A DNA stretch of 57,806 nucleotides from the NCBI GenBank assembly GCA_945875585.1, contig CAMCLK010000032.1, forward strand, positions 1-57,806, read 5' to 3'. Source of the DNA: Candidatus Kuenenia stuttgartensis. Its GTDB lineage: Bacteria > Planctomycetota > Planctomycetia > Gemmatales > Gemmataceae. A model generated the notes under the pieces. It saw only the letters and a list, made by a program, of their open reading frames with translations, did no database searches and was not told the origin of the DNA. This document shows positions 9,523 to 18,290 of the stretch, piece by piece (positions within the stretch are counted from its first letter, which is position 1; each line of letters starts with the position of its first letter). The position numbers were made by a program, and so were the translations under genes.

Positions 9523-11865
9523 TCAAGGTTTTGTTTTTTCAGCAGCCTTGGCACGCAACTGCTCAAGGCGGGATAACGGTTTTCCATCGGGACCCACCGT
9601 CCGGATACCTGCGGACTCGATCTTGAGGGTGGATCCGCGTGCCACAAACTGCGTTACTTTTTCGCCGTTGATAACCATCGCTACGCCGCACACGATATTC
9701 CGGTGCTGTCCGACGGGGCCATCTTTAGCAACGGTTGCATCTAAAATGGCTGACTTACCGCCTGATGGTATCGCCGAAGCAGAGGCATTGACTCTGGGGG
9801 GGAGTTCCAGCAGCGACGCGGTTCCGGGGTGTGCCGAACCACGAGGATTCATGGGAAGCTGGAAGCGGGCACTGCCTCCCTGCTCAGCAACCAGATCCAG
9901 AGCAGGAGAGGTCATCAATGGTGGAACAATTTTGAGTGGCACAAAGGAAGAAGCCACCCGGCTAGACGAACCGTCTAACGGTTTTGCTTCTACCACCAGT
10001 GGCCAAGTGGCGGGTAATGCCGCTGGCAAAGCCGTCAACACAATTTCAGCCTCCGACTTACCGGAGGCAATTTTCACCACATCCGGGCCTTCCACCCAAG
10101 CAGGCAGGTAGGGCAACAGCACTTCAACTGCACCGGTAAAGCCTTGAGATCGTTCAATTCGCACTCGGATAGTTAGGGTGCCGTCCACCGGCAAACCGGT
10201 GCGGGGGGCCTCGACATCAACAGCCACGCCGGCGCGTGTTCCGATTGCCACCGCGAGCCGGTCTGTTTCAATGCCACGGTAGAGCGTGTCGGCGGACTCA
10301 GCTACCAGGTCAATCATTTGCCTGAAGCCACCCCGTTCCTTGCCTGCGTGCACGACACCGAATCGAGACAGACTTCCTGCTGGTTGGGCTTCCGCCGATG
10401 CTTCGAAAAGGCAGGGAATTCGGAAGTCGCCAGGGCGCGCTGGTTCTGAGGTTGCTTTGAGGCCAGACGGTAGATTTTCACTGTTCATAGTGATCTCTCC
10501 GCTCAAATCGCCGCGACGCACACCAAACACAACCAGAGTCCTGTTCCCGACTGGCACAACAACGCTCTGGCGTTCTTGGCTGAGCTTGTTGGGACGAGGT
10601 AAAAAACCGTAGAGCGGTGGCGATATTGGGCCAACCTCCACTCGGTATGCGTGTGACGGGCTTCCTTGTCCGCGTTGATCGCGAATGCGCACGGCATAGA
10701 TGCCATCGGCGGGGACCAAGAAACGAGCGCGGGGATCGTGACCGTCGTCATCGTCGCTGGCGACAAGAACACAACCTTCCTGATCAGCGATTTCAAGAAT
10801 CGGTTCCAGTGCTGTGCCGAGCCTTTGAGCCCAAGCCTCAACAAGCAACATTTCACCTTTTTTTGCCTTGAAAAGGCGCGTATCAATTTCGCCGGGCTGG
10901 CCAACCAAGCCGTGAAACGCCACAGGAACCGCAAGCGCGGTTTGCTGGCCTTGCGTTTCCTCGGCCACGGGGTGCTCTGTCACACGGATCAGGTTGGGCG
11001 TGGGCGCTACCCCTTGGCTGTCGTTCAAGTGCAGGCCGAAGGTTCCCACCGGGGTGGGCGGCATACTGGCCTGAATCTGGTGCAAGCCCATCGTGTCGGT
11101 GTAACGGAACGTTACTTTTTCACCGGGACGAGCGCCCAGAGGGCTAACAATGCGGGGGCGTGGAAACGCGCCAACATGGAGCATATAGGCCGCGTTGTCA
11201 CTACCCCCAAGGTTGGAATCACGGAGCAATATCTGGTGGATGCCATCTTCTGCCGCAACCGCCTCGAGCACAGCGTCTTGAGCGGAAAAAGATGAGTCGT
11301 CCGCGTGCGCCACTTCTTTTCCAGATGGGGCAATGAGTTCAAGGTAGGTATCGAGGAAGGCGTTTCCGGCGCGCATTCCCACAGCTTCAGCCGCAATCCG
11401 CTGCCCTTTGCGCATGTTCACTGAAAAACGGTGAATTTCACCTTCTGCAAGAACCCCGGCGACGCAGCAATCATTCAAGAGGGTTTTAGGAGTGGATCCA
11501 GTGGCTTCTTCTTCGCCGAGCGCGATCACTGGCAAGGATACAACATGGACCAGCCGGAGGACCGAGTGTCCATCATCGTTGCGGGCGCGGAAAGGATTAG
11601 GACCAAGCGGCGCATCCGCAGCAACCCGCAATGTCACTTTGCACAAGCCTGCGCCCGTCGGCTCGATGCGTTCAACGGAAATACCAGACCCGTAAAAAAC
11701 AATTTCACGCAGGGCATCAAGTCGGGCCCCGGACAACTTGATGACCGTGGTTTCTCCCCTGCGCGCGCAGGGGGGAAAATGCGATTCAACAGAAGGAGGA
11801 TCAGCAGCCACGGCTCCAACCGTTGACAATACCGCGACCAAGAGAGCTGGCAGGCGGCAGGTCAT
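9523..11865 (-). CDS. Secreted protein with PPC (pre-peptidase C-terminal) domains
   Basis: 780 aa beginning with a clear signal peptide (MTCRLPALLVAVLSTVGAVAA). An IPT/TIG-like opening (FPPCARRGETTVIKLSGARL) is followed by two PPC-like beta-sandwich domains, recognisable from HRFSVNMRKGQRIAAEAVG, DTYLELIAPSGKEVAHADDS, LILEIADQEG-type strands and VPADGIYAVRIRDQRG. No protease domain is present, so the PPC modules probably serve in binding or structure. The gene overlaps the DUF1501 gene by four bases at its start, and its stop lies six bases before the chosen start of the DUF1549/DUF1553 gene. DUF1501-PPC-PSD1 is a recurrent planctomycete gene order. Confidence 0.88.
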   Translation of the reverse strand: MTCRLPALLVAVLSTVGAVAADPPSVESHFPPCARRGETTVIKLSGARLDALREIVFYGSGISVERIEPTGAGLCKVTLRVAADAPLGPNPFRARNDDGHSVLRLVHVVSLPVIALGEEEATGSTPKTLLNDCCVAGVLAEGEIHRFSVNMRKGQRIAAEAVGMRAGNAFLDTYLELIAPSGKEVAHADDSSFSAQDAVLEAVAAEDGIHQILLRDSNLGGSDNAAYMLHVGAFPRPRIVSPLGARPGEKVTFRYTDTMGLHQIQASMPPTPVGTFGLHLNDSQGVAPTPNLIRVTEHPVAEETQGQQTALAVPVAFHGLVGQPGEIDTRLFKAKKGEMLLVEAWAQRLGTALEPILEIADQEGCVLVASDDDDGHDPRARFLVPADGIYAVRIRDQRGQGSPSHAYRVEVGPISPPLYGFLPRPNKLSQERQSVVVPVGNRTLVVFGVRRGDLSGEITMNSENLPSGLKATSEPARPGDFRIPCLFEASAEAQPAGSLSRFGVVHAGKERGGFRQMIDLVAESADTLYRGIETDRLAVAIGTRAGVAVDVEAPRTGLPVDGTLTIRVRIERSQGFTGAVEVLLPYLPAWVEGPDVVKIASGKSEAEIVLTALPAALPATWPLVVEAKPLDGSSSRVASSFVPLKIVPPLMTSPALDLVAEQGGSARFQLPMNPRGSAHPGTASLLELPPRVNASASAIPSGGKSAILDATVAKDGPVGQHRNIVCGVAMVINGEKVTQFVARGSTLKIESAGIRTVGPDGKPLSRLEQLRAKAAEKTKP

Positions 11866-13193
11866 GCCAGCACCTCTCTGAGGGGCTGACCGTTCTGCAT
11901 GATGGCGATGGGCCGGTTACCAGGAGCCATCAGGTCTTTGGTGTGGTCGATTCCTAGCAAGTGATAAATAGTAGCGGTGAAATCTTCTACCGAAACAGGG
12001 CGTGTCGCGGGTTCGCTAGCAATGGCATCGGAACTACCAAGAACCATACCAGATTTAATGCCGCCACCAGCCATGACCACGGAGAAGACCCGTGGCCAGT
12101 GGTCGCGCCCACCACCGGAGTTGATTCGGGGTGTGCGACCGAATTCTGTGGTGACCAAAACCAGGGTGGTTTCAAGCAGTCCACGGTCTGATAAGTCTTT
12201 GATCAGGGAGGCGAATCCGTGATCGAATGCTGGCATGATTGGCTGAATGCTGCGGTAATGGAAGGCGTGGGTATCCCATCGGCCAAAATTCATGGTGACA
12301 AAGCGGGCGCCGGCCTCAATCAGTCGGCGGCAAAGCAGAAAACGGGGCCCCGCTGATGAGCGGGCGATGCTGCCGGCGTCGGCGCCACGAGCTCCGCCAA
12401 TGCCGTAACGGGCCAGCGATTCTTTCGACTCCGCTTTCAGATTGAACGCTTCACGCGCCTTCGCTGAGGCCAACATCGAGTAGGCGCGTTGGTAAAACGA
12501 GTCCATCGAATCGATGACATCCGATTTTTCCATGCTGGCAAAATGCTCGTCCACCATGGCGCGCATTTCCTTGCGCGTTTCAAAACGCTTGTCTGTCACA
12601 CCTTCTGCCATGTTCAGGTCACGGACCTTGAAGCCGGGGCGAGAAGGATCGGCGCCAAGGGCGAATGGCCCGTGTGCCGCGCTCAGATAACCGGGGCCCA
12701 TGTAGGGCGTGAAGCTCTGGGGTACGGCAATGTATGCGGGCAATTCGGCGCGTGGCCCCAGTTCTAAAGATGCGATCGAACCAGTGCTGGGGTAAACCAG
12801 TGCCGGGCTAGGACGGTAACCAGTCAGCATGCTGTGTTCGCCGCGACCATGATCGGCTTCGGTGTGCGTGATGCTGCGAATGACGGCGATTTTGTCGGCG
12901 ATGGCAGCAGTCTGGGTCATGTGTTCAGAGAACTGAACCCCAGGTAGCTTCGTGGCGATGGGTTTGAGTTCACCACGGTATTCCGAGGGGGCGTCTGGTT
13001 TGGGATCGAAACTGTCCATGTGGGCGAAGCCGCCCTGCAGGAAGATCTGAATCACAGACATTGCCTTGGCCTTGGGCGCCTTGACTGATGGAGATTCTGT
13101 TGCCCGGAGGTAATTGGCAAGGCTGAGTCCGGCGGCGCCGCAGTAGCCTACGCGCAGAAATTCGCGGCGATTCGATGGGATTGAATTCAGCAT
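11862..13193 (-). CDS. DUF1501 protein with Tat-like signal
   Basis: 443 aa from the ATG at 13193; a GTG one codon upstream is possible. The N-terminus NRREFLRVGYCGAAGLSLA is a twin-arginine signal. The body is DUF1501, related to the alkaline phosphatase/sulfatase fold: IQIFLQGGFAHMDSFDPKPD, THTEADHGRGEHSMLTGYRP, WDTHAFHYRSIQPIMPAFDHG, LVLVTTEFGRTPRINSGGGRDHW and ATIYHLLGIDH are all present in family order. Length is normal for the family. Members are folded cofactor-binding exported proteins of unknown reaction. It starts 37 bp after the DNRLRE gene and overlaps the PPC gene. Confidence 0.93.
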   Translation of the reverse strand: MLNSIPSNRREFLRVGYCGAAGLSLANYLRATESPSVKAPKAKAMSVIQIFLQGGFAHMDSFDPKPDAPSEYRGELKPIATKLPGVQFSEHMTQTAAIADKIAVIRSITHTEADHGRGEHSMLTGYRPSPALVYPSTGSIASLELGPRAELPAYIAVPQSFTPYMGPGYLSAAHGPFALGADPSRPGFKVRDLNMAEGVTDKRFETRKEMRAMVDEHFASMEKSDVIDSMDSFYQRAYSMLASAKAREAFNLKAESKESLARYGIGGARGADAGSIARSSAGPRFLLCRRLIEAGARFVTMNFGRWDTHAFHYRSIQPIMPAFDHGFASLIKDLSDRGLLETTLVLVTTEFGRTPRINSGGGRDHWPRVFSVVMAGGGIKSGMVLGSSDAIASEPATRPVSVEDFTATIYHLLGIDHTKDLMAPGNRPIAIMQNGQPLREVLA

Positions 13194-13230
13194 CACTGTG
13201 TATTCCGTTGGGTTTAATTTCGAAATGAGA

Positions 13231-13851
13231 TCAGCGGGGTGTGGGAGGGTCGAAGGTGACGGCTAGCAGAGGCCGCGATTCTTTTTCTTCGTGGTCGGAA
13301 GAGTAGAAGTCCCAACCGTTGGCACCGGTGTTGAGAAAAACCCATCCATGATTAGCCTGACCGTTCACCCATGCTTGAACGGTATCAGTAACCTCAAACC
13401 GAACTTTTTGTTTGTTGGCTGTGATCTTACCAAAGGTGAATGATTCACGATGCCGAGAGGCTTCGCTTCCGTCAGCAGAAACTCCTGAAATGAGGTTGTT
13501 CCAAGTAGCCGATCGGTGCCAAGGAATCAGCATTCGGTGAAGATTAACGGTGGTTCCCGGGTCAAAAGCAGTTACCACCAGCGTTGCGGAGCGGATTCTG
13601 GAGTGAGCGGGAATCATACCCTGCCCATTTCCAACAATCCCTTCAAATCGCATCAGGATCTGGCTTTCACCGCCATCGTTGTTGGAATCAGTTGTGACAA
13701 CATCGAGAGACTCCATTACCTTGTTAGGAGAGAGTTCCCAGATTTCGGTGTCAATGCATCCTTTGTAGGAATCATTGTTGATGATATTCAAAGTTTTTGG
13801 GGCTGATTGGGCTGCGCCCAAAAAGGCAAAAGTAACCAGTAGCGCATGCAC
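13231..13851 (-). CDS. Secreted DNRLRE-domain protein
   Basis: 206 aa with a GTG start supported by AGAGGT seven bases upstream; the nearby ATG at 13847 is out of frame. Signal peptide MHALLVTFAFLGAAQSA. The rest matches a DNRLRE/carbohydrate-binding beta-sandwich: GGESQILMRFEGI, RIRSATLVVTAFDPGTTVNLHRM, WHRSATWNNL, RFEVTDTVQAWVNGQANHGWVFL and SSDHEEKESRPLLAVTF. It is the first gene of the operon running to 4392. Known DNRLRE domains are extracellular binding or structural modules, so it probably tethers or decorates the exported complex. Confidence 0.85.
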   Translation of the reverse strand: MHALLVTFAFLGAAQSAPKTLNIINNDSYKGCIDTEIWELSPNKVMESLDVVTTDSNNDGGESQILMRFEGIVGNGQGMIPAHSRIRSATLVVTAFDPGTTVNLHRMLIPWHRSATWNNLISGVSADGSEASRHRESFTFGKITANKQKVRFEVTDTVQAWVNGQANHGWVFLNTGANGWDFYSSDHEEKESRPLLAVTFDPPTPR

Positions 13852-14062
13852 AGTTGATACCTCTGTCGGAATAATAATCAGTATAATGTCGATGTGTGTG
13901 TATTGCGTGTTGAAATTGCGGGTTTTTGAAGAATTAGACTTCTTTCACGCAATTAGAGATGTGTATGTCTTTTTTGCTGGGATTAGTGATCCGCCTCCAC
14001 TGAGGCCAATTGTTCAGACCATGGCCGCGTCGGTTGGTTGTAGGCCAGAGCGCCGTCATTAG

Positions 14063-14081
14063 TTAGTCGTCCCTGAAAAAC
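14063..14081. repeat. Left terminal inverted repeat of the IS5-like element
   Basis: TTAGTCGTCCCTGAAAAAC; it pairs with the end at 15596-15614. Confidence 0.75.
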
Positions 14082-14111
14082 CATTCGAGCCGGGTTTTGG
14101 TTTGATTGCAA

Positions 14112-15500
14112 TCAAGCCAAAACGATTTGGGAGGGGAAGATTGCCCGAACAATTCCCCAAAAACTGGTTTCAATCCTGAAGAAATGGTCTTTTAAGATAT
14201 GGTGGAACCACCTGACGATGAAAAACACAAGGCAGGCCAAAGCCCTTAACAGTTTGCAAAAGTTGTAGCCAATAGCGCTCATCAAGGCATTGATTCGGTC
14301 GCCAACTTTACCCTTCAAAAAGTTTCTTTCCAGCCGGTGATCACTCTTGAGATGTCCAATTGTTGGCTCGATCGCACTGCGCCTTTTCAGCATTTTTCGA
14401 AATGACCGTGTCGCCAGTTTTGGAATCCTTCCCGAAATATGAACATGACCAAGTCCTTGAAATCTGTGTCCACGGTACCCCTTGTCCACCATGATGTGTT
14501 TAGGTTCCACATTCGTTAGTGATACTGAGTGATTAATTGCATCAGTCAGAGTATGCCCATCGTATGGGTTTCCGTGGAGGGCTTGTACACCAACAATCCA
14601 GCTTCTGCGGTTGGTGACAACAAGGCTGACTTTGTTTCCAAATTCATAATGTTTATGGGCTTTCCCTTTGGCAATACATTCCACATGCGGCTCATGAATG
14701 CTGTAAAGTTTCTCAGAGCTGCTCCGCGTTTGATTCAATAATCGATTAGATTGCTCCAACAAACTTTCAACATAATCCCTTGTTTCCACAGAAGCACACT
14801 GCGTCAATTTGCGCGAAATGTCACGTGTCAACCGACCCAGAATCGTGTGCAATTTCTTTTGGCACCTCCGGGCCCGGTTCATTTGTCTTGCTCTGGCATA
14901 TTGGCTTTGTTGAAAAAGGAGTCTTTTGGTCACCCGGACATAACTTTGCCTCAACAATATTGCCGCCTTACGAGCCGTTTCGACAAGAACACGCGTCATC
15001 TTGAAATAGAGCCTAGAATCAGTGGGAAACGCAATCGCCTTAGGTTGCACGGTTATGTCAACATTAACCTCGCCGAGGTCTTTATGACGCAACAACTTCA
15101 ATTGTTTGGCAATATCAATGGTCTGTTTGAGTAAAATTTCGATTTTGTCAGAACCTAGTCGGGATCGCCACCGTGAGAGCGTTGTGGGATCAATGGGTGG
15201 TTTGTGTTGCATGGTTTCGAAACCACAAAACCATTGCCAGTAGGGATTCTCAACCCAGCGCGACAAAAGCTGTTCATCGCTCAGATTGAACGCTGATTTG
15301 AGATAGAACAGTCCAATCACCACGCGGACATCCGCTCCAGGTCGACCGTTGGCATCGCAAAAGGAAGGCTCAATTTCCTAGCGAATGCCTTCCCAGTCAA
15401 ATTCCGAAGCCAATTTCACCAAGGGATGGTTCAGGTTGATCACCTGAACAAGAGAAATTTCAAACAAGTCTGGATTCGAATCCGTGCGTTTTGGTGTCAT
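14112..15500 (-). pseudogene. IS5-family transposase with in-frame amber codon 41
   Basis: From the ATG at 15500 the frame is 462 codons long and runs to 14112, but codon 41 (15378-15380) is TAG. It lies between FDWEGIR and EIEPSFCDANGRPGADVRVV. Downstream the protein is intact: N-terminal NPYWQWFCGFETMQHKPPIDP, then VNVDITVQPKAIAFPTDSRLY, and DDE-type core signatures HIMVDKGYRGH and RSAIEPTIGHLKSDHRLERNFLKG. The nearest match by eye is the IS5 family. Either the copy is inactivated by one nonsense change, or a shorter protein is made from an internal start around 15323, which would lack the N-terminal DNA-binding part. Confidence 0.85.
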
Positions 15501-15595
15501 GTTTTTGCCAGCTTTCCGCATGGGTACACGTGAAACTCGGCAAATAATAACGTATCAAAAACGAATTTTCGACCTTAATTCTAATGGGTTGGGCG

Positions 15596-15614
15596 TTTTT
15601 TTAGGGACGACTAA
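15596..15614. repeat. Right terminal inverted repeat of the IS5-like element
   Basis: The reverse complement matches the left end at 14063-14081 over TTAGTCGTCCCT plus the A-rich tail. Confidence 0.75.
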
Positions 15615-15644
15615 ATCGTGGGCAATCAACCGGATTAAGCGATT

Positions 15645-16061
15645 TCAACCAAAGATTCGATTCAGTGCAATTGTCGGGTTAACGATAGGGATACCTTCAA
15701 AATTGATCAAGCCGAGCAAATGAGTGTCACCCGAGACGATCATATCCGCCTGTGCGGCCAATGCCGCTGCCAAAACATGATCATCTGTGGGATCGGCAAG
15801 TATGGTTGGCGCAATATCCATTGGGACAACTATGTTTGCAAGCGTCGCGTAATCAAGGAGAAAATCATCTAGATTGATTTTGCGTGCAGACAATTTTGCG
15901 GCAAATTTCGGTCTTCCAAGAACTCCAGCAAGTTCATTCATTAACACGGTTGTCGTAAAGAGTGAAACGCGCCTCGTCATTGCGGCATCAAGCAATGAGC
16001 CGGGAGCATCTCTCCATAACAGGCCTGAAATAGTGATATTTGTGTCAAGTACCAGACGCAT
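15645..16061 (-). CDS. PIN-domain toxin of a type II toxin-antitoxin pair
   Basis: 138 aa, full length for the PIN_3/COG1569 family. Acidic residues expected for the Mg-dependent RNase site are visible: D6 in VLDTNITISG, a Glu in LMNELAGVLGRPKF, and ADPTDDHVLAAALAAQADMIVSGDTHLL with DD and D. The gene overlaps the upstream small gene by 17 bp, the usual antitoxin-toxin order. Its 3' end lies 30 bp from the IS5-like element. The expected role is cleavage of RNA when free of its antitoxin; the target RNA is unknown. Confidence 0.87.
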   Translation of the reverse strand: MRLVLDTNITISGLLWRDAPGSLLDAAMTRRVSLFTTTVLMNELAGVLGRPKFAAKLSARKINLDDFLLDYATLANIVVPMDIAPTILADPTDDHVLAAALAAQADMIVSGDTHLLGLINFEGIPIVNPTIALNRIFG

Positions 16062-16287
16062 GGCGTTGATCCCCGCGCCAAGCTTTAATTTCTGCTTCTA
16101 TTTCGGTTGATGTCATCGGGTCCAGGGGTTCATCGAATAGCCGTTTCCGGGTTAATCCTAGGCGTTCGATTCGCAATGCTGCCAACTGGTTCCTTAGCAG
16201 TTGCTCCAATACCTCTGGCATGAGCAACCCTGCTATTTCTGCTTCCTGTGCTAGGGAGTCAGGCAAAGTGATCTGGAGAGTCGTCAT
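16045..16287 (-). CDS. Antitoxin partner of the PIN toxin
   Basis: 80 aa from the ATG at 16287, chosen because GGAG lies six bases upstream; an ATG at 16299 is also in frame. The N-terminus MTTLQITLPDSLAQEAEIAGLL looks like a ribbon-helix-helix or short DNA-binding antitoxin start. The tail, EIEAEIKAWRGDQRHA, is the kind of extended region that wraps a PIN toxin. Overlap with the toxin gene implies translational coupling, and autoregulation by the complex is likely from family knowledge. Confidence 0.78.
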   Translation of the reverse strand: MTTLQITLPDSLAQEAEIAGLLMPEVLEQLLRNQLAALRIERLGLTRKRLFDEPLDPMTSTEIEAEIKAWRGDQRHASGT

Positions 16288-16392
16288 TTGAAACTCCATC
16301 CTAAGTTTTATAGAAGCTTAAATATTTTTATCAGCTAGTCCATCGATCGCGTCTGCCACCGTTTCGGTCGAACGGCCCCTGTATCAACAAAA

Positions 16393-16479
16393 CGGAGGAG
16401 GAGGGATTCGAACCCTCGGTGAGATTTCTCCCACACCGGTTTTCAAGACCGGAGCATTCGGCCACTCTGCCACCCCTCC
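16393..16479 (-). tRNA. tRNA-Ser(UGA)
   Basis: 87 nt. The acceptor stem is GGAGGGG pairing with CTCCTCC, with discriminator G. The anticodon arm reads CCGGTCTTGAAAACCGG, so the anticodon is TGA. A class II variable arm (GTGGGAGAAATCTCACC) and T-arm GAGGGTTCGAATCCCTC are present. The CCA tail is not encoded. Its 3' side faces the PIN toxin-antitoxin pair and the IS5-like element. Confidence 0.96.
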
Positions 16480-16610
16480 GACAGGGTCTGCGATAACTAA
16501 TCTAATACATACAGGTCCCGACGGAAAGCGATGTCTGGAACCAAGCCATAAGTCCCGCGATTATGCCAATGGAATTTGGCTGATATCGAGTTCTATCTCG
16601 TGCGGATGCG

Positions 16611-18290
16611 TCAGGGGGTTAGTGGTTTATAAGGCGGGTCCCAGACCCAGGGTAGAACCCCTGTTCGCTGGGCATAACCTTCCCAAAGCGTGACCAGATA
16701 GCGGAGCCGGTTGGGTTGCACTTGCGCCAGATCGCTCGATTCCACGCGATCGTTAAACGTGTTGTACAGTTCCCAATTTCCAGCCGGTCCCTTGGCCACA
16801 GCTTTCCAGTCGCCTGCGGAAACCGCCCGATTACCTTCATGCTCCCAGAAGAGCGGGCGCTCGGCGGGGCGCCTGCCGGCAAAGACAGGCACAAGGCTGC
16901 GGCCTTCCATTGCGGGAATGGCTTTTGGATACTCGGCTCCGGATATATCGACGCATGTGGCCATGATGTCGATCAAGTGCCCGGGTGTGTTCCGGATGGC
17001 CCCCTTGGCCTTGATGGAAGCGGGCCAATGAGCAATCAACGGCGTGCTAATGCCGCCCTCATGCACCCAATGCTTGTACTCGCGAAAGGGTGTATTGCCC
17101 ACGGCGGCCCATCCACGACCATAAGCGACATAGGTGTCAGCATCACCAGGCATCACGGAAAGCCCCTGCCTCACGGGAAAACCATCGCGTGTCTGAATGG
17201 GGATGAGTCCGCCCGACAGGGCTTCAGCGGTGCGCGGCAGCAGGGTGGGTTTGGCTGGCCTTGGCCCGTCGAGTCGCAAGGGAACTCTGTTACGGCCCTG
17301 ATCTTCGGCACAGGCGCCATTATCCTGCAGGTAGACGATCAGAGTGTTGTCGAGGTTGCCTTGCTCCTTGAGTGTGGCCACAATTTTGCCAATTCCCTGA
17401 TCCATGCGGTCGACCATGGCGGCATAGACCTCCATGCAGGCCGATTCACGCTTTTTGTTGGCAACGCTTTCCCAGGCAATCGGGAGTGGCGCTGGTGGTT
17501 GTTTGGGGTCGATAACTCCTTGGCGAGCGGCGCGTTCGTAGCGAGCTTTGGCAATCGGCTCGTAGCCCTTGTCGTAGGCCCCCTTGTATTTGGCTATATC
17601 CGCTGGAAGCGCGTGCAGCGGCCAGTGCGCTGCCGTGTAGGCCACATACATGAAAAACGGTTGCTTCGCATGGCCCGAGGCATGTTCTTTAAGGTTGCGG
17701 ACAGCATGATCGGTGACGGCATCGGTGAAATAGTAGGTTTCAGGTTTATAATCGGGATCGGCAAATGGGGAGATAAGGGTGTTGTCGCGGCAGAGGGTCC
17801 ACGGGTCGAAGAAGCTACCGCCTCCGGATACCATGCCGTAAAAAGTGTCAAAACCTCTTGAGAGTGGCCAGTTGTGCTTGGGGCCATTGTTGGCGATGTT
17901 GTTGCAGACGTGCCATTTTCCCACTGCATAATTACGATACCCGGCAGGCTTCAGAACCTCGGCAATGGTGCGTGTTTCTTTGGAAAGATCGCCGGAATAG
18001 GCCGGGAATTGTCCGTCGTTGTCGCGGCCGGTCATATGGCCCATACCTGCCTGATGGGGGTAGAGCCCTGTAAGCAGACTGGCCCGAGTGGGGCAGCATC
18101 GCGATGTGTTGTAAAACCGCGTGAGGCGTACGCCCCCTGCCGCTAAAGCATCGATATTTGGCGTTGGAATTTCGCCGCCAAAGCAGCCGATATCGCTGTA
18201 ACCCATGTCATCGGAAAGAATGACAATAATGTTGGGGCGTTTGGGGGCGGCAAGTGCCAAAAAGAGCAGGGGCAAAATGGCCGAGTTCAT
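16611..18290 (-). CDS. Arylsulfatase
   Basis: 559 aa. A short signal (MNSAILPLLFLALAAP) precedes the sulfatase core. NIIVILSDDMGYSDIGCFGG supplies metal-binding Asp residues. C65-C-P-T-R69 with ASLLTG is the formylglycine motif CxPxR. AVGKWHVCNN and VYLQDNGACAEDQG are the later active-site blocks. The length and the EYKHWVHEGGISTPLIAHWP block are typical of arylsulfatase A-type enzymes acting on sulfate esters outside the cytoplasm. Activity would need the formylglycine-generating enzyme, which is not in this window. It overlaps the preceding sulfatase by ATGA, so both are probably made together. Confidence 0.93.
   Translation of the reverse strand: MNSAILPLLFLALAAPKRPNIIVILSDDMGYSDIGCFGGEIPTPNIDALAAGGVRLTRFYNTSRCCPTRASLLTGLYPHQAGMGHMTGRDNDGQFPAYSGDLSKETRTIAEVLKPAGYRNYAVGKWHVCNNIANNGPKHNWPLSRGFDTFYGMVSGGGSFFDPWTLCRDNTLISPFADPDYKPETYYFTDAVTDHAVRNLKEHASGHAKQPFFMYVAYTAAHWPLHALPADIAKYKGAYDKGYEPIAKARYERAARQGVIDPKQPPAPLPIAWESVANKKRESACMEVYAAMVDRMDQGIGKIVATLKEQGNLDNTLIVYLQDNGACAEDQGRNRVPLRLDGPRPAKPTLLPRTAEALSGGLIPIQTRDGFPVRQGLSVMPGDADTYVAYGRGWAAVGNTPFREYKHWVHEGGISTPLIAHWPASIKAKGAIRNTPGHLIDIMATCVDISGAEYPKAIPAMEGRSLVPVFAGRRPAERPLFWEHEGNRAVSAGDWKAVAKGPAGNWELYNTFNDRVESSDLAQVQPNRLRYLVTLWEGYAQRTGVLPWVWDPPYKPLTP

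Larger units (their letters stand above)
14063..15614. mobile_element. IS5-family-like insertion sequence, about 1.55 kb
   Basis: One transposase frame is bounded by matching ends. The left end reads TTAGTCGTCCCTGAAAAAC and the reverse complement of the right end reads TTAGTCGTCCCTAAAAAAAC, giving terminal inverted repeats of about 19 bp with one mismatch or indel. If the element proper starts at GTCGTCCC, it is flanked by TTA on the left and TAA on the right. That is close to a TNA-type duplication but not an exact direct repeat, so the target-site duplication is unproven. It sits between the DNRLRE operon and the PIN toxin-antitoxin pair. Both orientations of flanking genes look intact, so nothing recognisable was interrupted. 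Confidence 0.8.

Noticed and set aside
16393..16479. tRNA-Ser 3' end as an attachment site
   Set aside because: No second copy of the tRNA end and no integrase gene were seen in the window.
16716..17861. 381-codon plus-strand open frame
   Set aside because: It lies entirely antisense to the arylsulfatase gene, whose catalytic motifs are intact; no initiation signal.
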